DNA of 64,000 nucleotides from CAYOWK01 sp964407665 (GTDB lineage: Bacteria; Pseudomonadota; Alphaproteobacteria; Caulobacterales; Hyphomonadaceae): NCBI GenBank assembly GCA_964407665.1, contig CAYOWK010000011.1, positions 1-64,000 of the forward strand, in the 5' to 3' direction. This document shows positions 42,481 through 48,552 of the stretch, piece after piece (within the stretch, counting starts at the first letter, position 1; every line of letters starts with the position of its first letter). The notes under the pieces are model-generated. The model did no database searches. It had not been told where the DNA came from and saw only the letters and a list, made by a program, of their open reading frames with translations. The position numbers were made by a program, and so were the translations under genes.

Positions 42481-42520
42481 GACCGGTCCGGGGGATGCTT
42501 GCTTCCACCCGGCGCCGGTC
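42481..42520 (-). ncRNA. 3' hairpin with conserved loop, copy A
   Basis: A 40-nt hairpin lies 10 nt past the stop of TonB receptor 1: GACCGG...CCGGTC arms close a loop containing GGGGATGCTTGCTTCCACC (plus-strand reading, 42491-42509). The same 19-nt loop occurs in copy B (45142-45160) on a stem of different sequence. It sits between the stop codon and the terminator, so it is part of the mRNA 3' end. Confidence 0.6.
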
Positions 42521-42530
42521 TGGCGGCAAA

Positions 42531-44921
42531 CTAGAAGGAGTAGCGGCCGATCAGCTGCCAGGTCGGGCCGGCCTTCTCGGTTTCGAGTTCGTACTCGTCA
42601 TAGGACCGGGAGATCTGGTCGCCGACGGTGGTGAACTTGTCGAACACCTCGTCCTTCGAGCCGTCGAGCAGGTTGGAGCCCGTGAGGCGGAGCGTGAAGT
42701 TCTTGCCGAACGATTTCTCGACAAAGGCTTCCAGAACGCCGCCGTAGGAGGTGACGACTTCCTCGCCGACAACGCGGCTCTTCGCATCGCCCTGGGTGCG
42801 GTAGGTCACACCGAAAGCAGCGTTGAGCGCCGTGAAATCATGGATGAAGCCGGCGTTGAAGACGTAGTCCGACTGGTCGTTGAACTTGCGCGAGCCAAAC
42901 TCGTCGTCGATCTCGCTGTCGAGCCACGAGTAGTTCATAAACACGCCGGTATCCGGCAGGCCGATGAAGGACAGCGGGGTCGAGGCGTCGAATTCGACGC
43001 CGTAGACCGTGCCGTCACCGGAGTTGACGGGCGAGTAGATGAACGTGCCCGCACCTTCATCGCCTTCCAGCGGAACTCCGGCCGAGTTACGGACCGTGGC
43101 CAGCTCGATCAGGTCTTCCACGGCGCGGTAGAAGATGTTGAAGCCGATGACGCCTTCGCGTCCGACCTGACGCTCATAGCCGACATCGAGGCCCCAGGCG
43201 GTTTCCGGCTCGAGGTCCGGATTGCCCTGGAAGTCGTTGTCTCCAAGTTCTGTGGTCAGCAGGGCGGGCGACAGGAAGTTGAAGGACGGGTTGCGGATGG
43301 TGCGGGCGACCGAGGCGTTGACCCGGTCAGCGCCGGTCAGGTTCCAGCGCAGGTGGGCGGACGGCAGGAAGATGCCGTAGTCGTTGCCCTGCGAGGCCGG
43401 GACCGTGCGATCGACAATGTCGATGTCCGTGGCTTCATAGCGGATGCCGGCTTCCCAGGCGAAGGCGCCGGTCTCTCCGGAGAGCATGGCATAGGGCGCC
43501 AGCTGCGTCCGCTCGATCGTGTTGTCGCCGCCGTCATTGGCGGAGATCGCCGGGTTGAAGTTGAAGCCGGGAATGCCGGTCCCGCTGGCGTCGGGAAGGG
43601 CCGAGCCGGCGGGGATGGCCGGAAGACCACCGGACCCCGTGCGCGAGCGGCCCTCGCCGCTGAAATTGTCCCGCTTCTTGGAGTCGAACTGGAAGCCGAC
43701 CTCGAGTTCCCCGAAGCCGATGTCGCGCTCGTGGTCGATCTTGGCCTTCATCTCGACGTCGTCGACGTCGGCGCGGACCAAGTCCCGCGTGAAGCGGTCG
43801 CCTTCGGGATAGATGACCGCATCGCGGCGGTATTCCATCTCGTTCTCGAACTCGTTCTCGCGCTGCTTGAACTCGGCAAAGCCAACCTTGAACGTCGTCT
43901 CCCCGCCAAAGGCGTCGAGCTCATATTCGCCATTCAGCGACCAGGAATCCTGCTGTGTATCGACGTCGTTGTCGTTCAGAGTGGTCAGGTTTGTGTTGTT
44001 GCGGATTCCGGCGATGTACTCGATCGAATCCTCGTCAGCTGTGCGATCGGTGCGGACGTAGATGCCGTCGATCTTGAACTCGCCCGGGCCCGCCTCGATC
44101 TCGTAGGCGAAATTGGCCGAGTAGTCCGTGCCGTCGCGGGTATCGGTCTGGTCCTCGATGTTCACGAGTGCGCCGCCCGGCGCGTCATAGCGCGCGGAGA
44201 ATTTCTCCTTCGGATTGCGGCGGCCCTGGACGTTGAAGCCGGTCAGCAGGCGGCCGCCGCCGACTTCGCCGCCCCAGACGGCGCCGTAGGTTTCACGGAC
44301 GCGGCCGTCGTTGAAGCCAAGCGCTCCGGCGCGGACATAGCCGCCGTCGAGGCTGTAGCCGTCGCGCAGGACGATGTTGATGGCGCCGGCCATCGCGTCG
44401 CCCGAGCGGTTGGCGGAGGCCGAACGCACGACTTCGACGCGCTCGATCAGCTCGGCGGGAATACGGTCGACGAAGAAGGAGCCGTCGGCGCCGCTGCCAA
44501 ACCCGCCGGAACCGTCGCCGGCGCCCGGCACTTTCTCGCCGTTGATGAGGATCTGGGTGTAGGCGGGATCGAGGCCGCGCAGGCGCACGCCGTCAGACTC
44601 CAGAACGTCGGAGAGGAAAGCCACCGAGGGAACGCGCTTGAGGGCGTCGCCAACCGTGAGCGGCTCGAAGCGCTGGAAGTAGTCCGTGCCGTATTCGAGG
44701 ACAGGCGCGGTCTCGTCGGTGCGATTGCGGTAGGTGATGCCGCCGAGAACGACGATGGTCTCCGCAGCGCGGACGTCTTCGTCGTCGCCGTCATCGACCT
44801 GCTGCGGGCCGGCGGCGGCAACCGCCTGGGCGTCCTGCGCCATGGCGGAAGGAGCGAAGCCGAAGCAGAGCGCGGCGCTGGCCACGCCCATCAGCCAGGA
44901 AGCGCGAAGATTGGATTTCAT
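42531..44921 (-). CDS. TonB-dependent receptor 1
   Basis: A 796-residue outer-membrane active transporter. A 29-residue signal peptide (ending AMAQ) precedes the plug domain (about 50-170: AAETIVVLGG, the TonB-box-like area, DALKRVPSVAFLSDV, VRLRGLDPAYTQILINGEK, RVEVVRSASANRSGDAMAG), then a 22-stranded barrel ending in GPTWQLIGRYSF with the aromatic terminal residue needed for barrel insertion. The substrate is unknown; energy comes from TonB-ExbBD. The leader, signal peptide, 3' hairpin and terminator are shared with TonB receptor 2, while the mature proteins differ strongly. Confidence 0.9.
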   Translation of the reverse strand: MKSNLRASWLMGVASAALCFGFAPSAMAQDAQAVAAAGPQQVDDGDDEDVRAAETIVVLGGITYRNRTDETAPVLEYGTDYFQRFEPLTVGDALKRVPSVAFLSDVLESDGVRLRGLDPAYTQILINGEKVPGAGDGSGGFGSGADGSFFVDRIPAELIERVEVVRSASANRSGDAMAGAINIVLRDGYSLDGGYVRAGALGFNDGRVRETYGAVWGGEVGGGRLLTGFNVQGRRNPKEKFSARYDAPGGALVNIEDQTDTRDGTDYSANFAYEIEAGPGEFKIDGIYVRTDRTADEDSIEYIAGIRNNTNLTTLNDNDVDTQQDSWSLNGEYELDAFGGETTFKVGFAEFKQRENEFENEMEYRRDAVIYPEGDRFTRDLVRADVDDVEMKAKIDHERDIGFGELEVGFQFDSKKRDNFSGEGRSRTGSGGLPAIPAGSALPDASGTGIPGFNFNPAISANDGGDNTIERTQLAPYAMLSGETGAFAWEAGIRYEATDIDIVDRTVPASQGNDYGIFLPSAHLRWNLTGADRVNASVARTIRNPSFNFLSPALLTTELGDNDFQGNPDLEPETAWGLDVGYERQVGREGVIGFNIFYRAVEDLIELATVRNSAGVPLEGDEGAGTFIYSPVNSGDGTVYGVEFDASTPLSFIGLPDTGVFMNYSWLDSEIDDEFGSRKFNDQSDYVFNAGFIHDFTALNAAFGVTYRTQGDAKSRVVGEEVVTSYGGVLEAFVEKSFGKNFTLRLTGSNLLDGSKDEVFDKFTTVGDQISRSYDEYELETEKAGPTWQLIGRYSF

Positions 44922-45000
44922 GTAGTCCCCTTGCCGTCACCGTGGTTCGGCGTGGGGCATAGTCCGGCTCAGTGACGGACAGGCGACGTTTGGGATTCAG
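44922..45000 (-). promoter_or_regulatory. Pseudoknot-capable leader of TonB receptor 1
   Basis: Plus-strand blocks CCCC (44927-44930) and GGGG (44954-44957), and CCGTCAC (44934-44940) and GTGACGG (44972-44978), are complementary in an interleaved order, which defines an H-type pseudoknot in the transcript. The first pairing includes the Shine-Dalgarno AAGGGG, five nt before the ATG. The 74-nt block is conserved in the leader of TonB receptor 2. No known riboswitch class matches it from memory. Confidence 0.55.
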
Positions 45001-45029
45001 AATTGTGACAGACCGAATCCGGCACGGAT

Positions 45030-45047
45030 TGTGTCTGAACTGACACA
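45030..45047. promoter_or_regulatory. Palindromic operator of TonB receptor 1
   Basis: TGTGTCTGAACTGACACA has perfect 6-bp arms and begins exactly 109 nt upstream of the start codon. The equivalent site of TonB receptor 2 (48022-48039) matches at 14 of 18 positions at the same distance. Probably a shared regulator or promoter-proximal site. Confidence 0.55.
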
Positions 45048-45084
45048 CACCGTCGCCGGGCTCGAGGCCGCCGCAGACAACAAA

Positions 45085-45117
45085 CCGCCCCGCCTGAGGG
45101 TCCATCAGGCGGGGCGG
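45085..45117 (-). terminator. Rho-independent terminator of TonB receptor 2
   Basis: The same 33-nt perfect hairpin as at 42435-42467, here followed on the minus strand by TTTGTTGT. It ends the receptor gene whose stop is at 45184. Confidence 0.88.
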
Positions 45118-45126
45118 CAGGGTTGA

Positions 45127-45176
45127 CCCCTCGCCTGACCCGGGGATGCTTGCTTCCACCGGGATCGGGCGAGGGG
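45127..45176 (-). ncRNA. 3' hairpin with conserved loop, copy B
   Basis: Seven nt past the stop of TonB receptor 2, CCCCTCGCC (45127-45135) pairs with GGCGAGGGG (45168-45176) and the stem extends inward with one mismatch. The loop holds the same 19-nt GGGGATGCTTGCTTCCACC as copy A, although the stem bases are different; pairing is kept while sequence changes. Confidence 0.6.
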
Positions 45177-45183
45177 ACGGCAG

Positions 45184-47913
45184 CTAGTAGTTGAAGCGCA
45201 GGCCCATCATGTAGCGCGTTCCGAAGGTCTCGTACTCGATCGGATACTGTTTGGCGCCGCGATACCGGATGGCGGCGTAGTCGCCGAGGTTCGCCGCGTC
45301 GAAGAACCATTCGAGGTTGTCGTTGAAGCGATAGCGGATCGAGAGATCGATCTCCTGGTCGTCGTCCCAGTAGGTGTCGCCGTTCGAGGCAGACTGAGCG
45401 GTATCGCCCAGGCCCTGGATCCAGGCGGTGCGGAACTGCCAGGCAAGGCGGACGGAGAGGTCGTACTTCTCGTAGATCAGCTGGGCGTTGTAGACCGCAT
45501 CCGACGTACCCGGCAGGTTGACCTTGCGGCCGTTGCGTTCGACTTCGCTGTCGATCCAGGTTCCCGACGCGCGGACGCCGAAGCCGCCGAGCCAGTCGGG
45601 CAGCCCGGTCGTGTCGACGAGCGACTGCGCCGTCTGCGAGGCGAAGATCTCGATGCCCTGCAGATAGCCGTCGCCGCCATTGTCGATAGCCGTGAAGTCA
45701 TAGCCGCTGCGGTCGATCCCGCCAAAGTTGAGGACGTCGAGCCCGAACTCGGGAAGCGTGCGCGTGTAGAGGAAGCCCTCGATGTTCTTGTAGAACACGC
45801 CAGCCGAGATGAAGCCCTCGGGCTCCATGTACCATTCGTAGTAGACGTCGATGCCCTGCTGTTTTTCCGGTTCGGCATTGGGGTTGCCGCCCGATACGGT
45901 CTGCGCCGTGTCGTTGAAGGTGAAGTTCGGACGGAGGTCGTCGAAGTCGGGACGCGACGCTGACGTCGTGAGGCCGACGCGGAGCTTCATCTCCTCGTTG
46001 ATATCCCAGTTGAGGTGGGCGCTCGGATAGACCAGTGTCTCCTCGCCCTCGGTCTCAACCAGCCGCTGGTCGGGCTGGCCGATCCGGATATAGGCTTGGC
46101 CCTTGTTCTTGAAGTTCTCGACGCGGGCGCCGAACACCAGATTGCCCCAGTCGAAGTCGAGCTTGCCCATTGCGTAACCGGCGAGGATTTCCTCTCCGAC
46201 CTTCCAGTAGCTGGACGTGTCGCCGGTGCGATCCCGCGAGCCGATCCCGCGGTTCTGCAGGTCAAGGGCGAACGCCTCCAGCGCCGACTTGTTGTGGTAG
46301 CGGAAAGCGTAGTTGGTCTCGAGGTCGCCGAGATAGGGCTTGCGCATGAAGATCGAGTCCCATGCGGCGGTGGGGCCCGTCGACAGGATTTCCGGCACGG
46401 CGACGCCTGCGGTGACGAGTTGCGCGCGGGTGGTGGTCCAGGTCGACTGCGAAGACTTCTTGGTGCGGTCCGTGTACATGAAACCGGCGTCGAAGTCGAA
46501 GTCGAGACCCGCGATCTCGAACGAGCGGCCGGCGTCCGCCTTGAGCGTGTAGGCCTGCGTTTCGTCGCCGCCCGAACGGCGGGAGATGCTCTGGAAGTCG
46601 ACCGGGAATTCCTCGACCGACATCACTGGCGCGCCGCGCGTGCGGGCTCCAGTCACACCCGTGGTGCGGTAAAGCAGGATGCGGTGATCTTCCGGATCCC
46701 TGAAGTCGTAGGACACGGTCGGCCGGCTCGTGAACGTGCTGGGGCTCTGCCAGCTCGGCGTCGCCGGAGCATCGCGGCCGTCGGCTGTGTAGGCGTAGTT
46801 GGCGCGCCAGGACACGTCCCAGTCAGACACTTCGTGCTCGCCGCCCAGGGTCGAGAGATAGGTGTCTTCCTCGGACTCCAGCGAGTTCGTGTTGAGGTTG
46901 ATCCGCGCGCCATAGGACGTACCCGTGAACGCCGAATTGCCGGAGGCGGCGGTCTGGTAGGAGTTCGAGGCGCCGGTCGGTCCGGTTCCCTGGTCGAGGC
47001 GGAAGAGGTAGTTCGAACGCAGCTCTTCGTCCGTGTAGTTGGTCCAGGTGTTGTTCCAGAAGAGCAGGTGATCGTCGTTGATCTGGTAGTCGGCGCGGAA
47101 GGCGAGCGACTGGTTCTCGCGGGTCAGACGGTAGAGCTTGTTCTCGTGCTCGCGGGCGTAGAAGCCGCCCTGCGCGTCTGTCGACGCCAGATAGGGGTCG
47201 GTTTCCCAGTTGTCGGTCGCCATGTTGCGCCGGTAGTAGGACGCGGAGGCGAGCAGGCCGAGCCGGCCGTCGAGGAAGGTGTTGGAGACGATGACCGAGC
47301 TGTCGGTCTCCTCGCCGCCGCCGAGCGTGACGATGCCGGCGCCGATCCTGCCGTTGACGTGCAGGCCGTCATAGTCGAACGCGGAGCGCGTGATGACGTT
47401 GACGTTGCCGGCGACGGTGTCGCCCGGCATGTTCGGCGTCACGGCCTTGGTGACGACAACCTGTTTCGAAACCGCGGACGGGATGTTGTCGAAGCGCGTG
47501 CCGCGACCTTCCGGAGACACAACCGAGAGGCCGTCGAAGGATAGCGTCGACCAGTAGTTCGGCGTGCCGCGCAGGTTGATGTAGCGGGCCTGCCCCTGGT
47601 CGCGCTCGATGGCGACGCCCGGCAGGCGGCCGACGGCGAAGGCGATGTTCTGGTCCGGCAGGTTGCCGATGGCGTCGGCGGAGAGCACCGACACGACGCT
47701 GTCAGCTTCGCGCTGGATGGCGAGCGAGGCGGCTTCGGAGTCGGCGAGCGGCCGGCCCGTAACGGTGATCGTCTCGGTTTGCGGGCCGGTGGTCTGGGGA
47801 CCTGCCGCTGCAGCGGTCTGTGCGTCCTGTGCAAGGGCCACCGGAGCAGCGCCAAAGCAGAGCGCGGCGCTGGCTGCGCCCAGTAGCCAGGAAGTGCGAA
47901 GTCTGTTCGTCAT
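45184..47913 (-). CDS. TonB-dependent receptor 2 (Caulobacter type)
   Basis: A 909-residue TonB receptor of the Caulobacter/Xanthomonas carbohydrate-type subfamily. Signal peptide of 29 residues (ending VALAQ), plug with DSVVSVLSADAIGNLPDQN, AVGRLPGVAIERDQGQARYI, LRGTPNYWSTLSFDGL and KAVTPNMPGDTVAGNVNV, then a long barrel ending YMMGLRFNY. In related genera such receptors often take up plant or algal oligosaccharides, but no hydrolase is adjacent. Regulatory ends are shared with TonB receptor 1; 20 of the 29 signal-peptide residues are identical to it. Confidence 0.92.
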   Translation of the reverse strand: MTNRLRTSWLLGAASAALCFGAAPVALAQDAQTAAAAGPQTTGPQTETITVTGRPLADSEAASLAIQREADSVVSVLSADAIGNLPDQNIAFAVGRLPGVAIERDQGQARYINLRGTPNYWSTLSFDGLSVVSPEGRGTRFDNIPSAVSKQVVVTKAVTPNMPGDTVAGNVNVITRSAFDYDGLHVNGRIGAGIVTLGGGEETDSSVIVSNTFLDGRLGLLASASYYRRNMATDNWETDPYLASTDAQGGFYAREHENKLYRLTRENQSLAFRADYQINDDHLLFWNNTWTNYTDEELRSNYLFRLDQGTGPTGASNSYQTAASGNSAFTGTSYGARINLNTNSLESEEDTYLSTLGGEHEVSDWDVSWRANYAYTADGRDAPATPSWQSPSTFTSRPTVSYDFRDPEDHRILLYRTTGVTGARTRGAPVMSVEEFPVDFQSISRRSGGDETQAYTLKADAGRSFEIAGLDFDFDAGFMYTDRTKKSSQSTWTTTRAQLVTAGVAVPEILSTGPTAAWDSIFMRKPYLGDLETNYAFRYHNKSALEAFALDLQNRGIGSRDRTGDTSSYWKVGEEILAGYAMGKLDFDWGNLVFGARVENFKNKGQAYIRIGQPDQRLVETEGEETLVYPSAHLNWDINEEMKLRVGLTTSASRPDFDDLRPNFTFNDTAQTVSGGNPNAEPEKQQGIDVYYEWYMEPEGFISAGVFYKNIEGFLYTRTLPEFGLDVLNFGGIDRSGYDFTAIDNGGDGYLQGIEIFASQTAQSLVDTTGLPDWLGGFGVRASGTWIDSEVERNGRKVNLPGTSDAVYNAQLIYEKYDLSVRLAWQFRTAWIQGLGDTAQSASNGDTYWDDDQEIDLSIRYRFNDNLEWFFDAANLGDYAAIRYRGAKQYPIEYETFGTRYMMGLRFNY

Positions 47914-47991
47914 GGAGGCCCCTTGCCGTCACCGTGTTCGGCGTGGGGCTTAGGCCTTGCCAGTGACGCAGCGGCGACGATTGGGATTCAG
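47914..47991 (-). promoter_or_regulatory. Pseudoknot-capable leader of TonB receptor 2
   Basis: As in receptor 1: GCCCC (47918-47922) with GGGGC (47945-47949), and CGTCAC (47927-47932) with GTGACG (47963-47968), interleaved to allow an H-type pseudoknot. The SD AAGGGG, five nt before the ATG, lies in one arm. About 74 nt align with the receptor 1 leader with few changes. Confidence 0.55.
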
Positions 47992-48021
47992 TACGATGAC
48001 AAGCCCATTCGGACCGAGAGG

Positions 48022-48039
48022 TGTGTCCCTACTGTCACA
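48022..48039. promoter_or_regulatory. Operator-like site of TonB receptor 2
   Basis: TGTGTCCCTACTGTCACA begins 109 nt upstream of the start codon, the same distance as the matching 18-mer before receptor 1. Outer TGTG/CACA arms are kept, inner symmetry is weaker. Confidence 0.5.
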
Positions 48040-48080
48040 AAGGTTTTGTGACGGCCGGCATGCAAAGGCCGGCATACAAA

Positions 48081-48108
48081 GGGCGGCGAACCGTCCGGTC
48101 CGCCGCCC
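48081..48108 (-). terminator. Hairpin after the 93-residue secreted protein gene
   Basis: GGGCGGCG and CGCCGCCC form a perfect 8-bp stem with a 12-nt loop, 34 nt past the stop of the minus-strand gene at 48142. It is followed by TTTGTATGCC on that strand. Likely terminator. Confidence 0.6.
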
Positions 48109-48141
48109 TCGCCAGTGTCTGTCAGTTCCTGCTGGAAACGC

Positions 48142-48423
48142 TCAGCCCGCGAAGAGCTGGGCCTTGTCGGCCTTGCGGTCGACAGCGCATTTCAGCTTGG
48201 TCGAGGCGCCGTCCGTCGTGGACAGGCGAAGGTTGAACCAGAGCACGGCGTCGGTGGAGCGGGTGGCGTCCTTTTCGACGCGGACGGCCTTGTAGTTTGG
48301 CTGGGTTATCGCGAGGTCTTCACACAGCTTTTCGCCATCGCGTTCGGACGTGGCCGCGAGGGCTGCGCCGGCCGTGAGTGCGGCGAATGCGGCTGCAAGG
48401 ATCAGTCGGGCGCCAGATTTCAA
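48142..48423 (-). CDS. Small secreted hypothetical protein
   Basis: A 93-residue exported protein with a clear Sec signal peptide (MKSGARLILAAAFAALTAG, cleavage near ALAA). The 70-residue mature part has two cysteines (EKLCEDL and KLKCAV) that could pair, and is otherwise polar with strand-like segments (DAVLWFNLRLSTTDG). Family not recognised. ATG 48423 has GGGAGACGACC upstream. It diverges from priA across a 129-bp region with a 15-bp palindrome and three TTGACG repeats. Confidence 0.68.
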   Translation of the reverse strand: MKSGARLILAAAFAALTAGAALAATSERDGEKLCEDLAITQPNYKAVRVEKDATRSTDAVLWFNLRLSTTDGASTKLKCAVDRKADKAQLFAG

Positions 48424-48481
48424 GGTCGTCTCCCAAGTTGAGTCTGTTGACGTAACGGCATTGACGGAAAAGATTGACGTG

Positions 48482-48496
48482 AGGTTAGTCTAACCT
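48482..48496. promoter_or_regulatory. Palindrome between secreted-protein gene and priA
   Basis: AGGTTAG-T-CTAACCT is a perfect 15-bp palindrome. Just before it TTGACG occurs three times (48447, 48461, 48474), spaced 13-14 bp. Together they look like a regulator site array or overlapping -35 elements. Confidence 0.45.
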
Positions 48497-48552
48497 GTTG
48501 GGACGGCAGTTTCCGTCGCGGCTCTCGCGGAGTTGAACCGCCGCCGCAGGTC

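Noticed and set aside
42495..44975. 826-codon plus-strand frame opposite TonB receptor 1
   Set aside because: The minus strand has signal peptide, plug, barrel and terminal Phe plus a terminator in the right direction. The plus frame has no recognisable feature.
44922..45000. Cobalamin riboswitch before TonB receptor 1
   Set aside because: TonB receptors are often B12-controlled, but the B12 box and the aptamer core are absent; the leader is too short.
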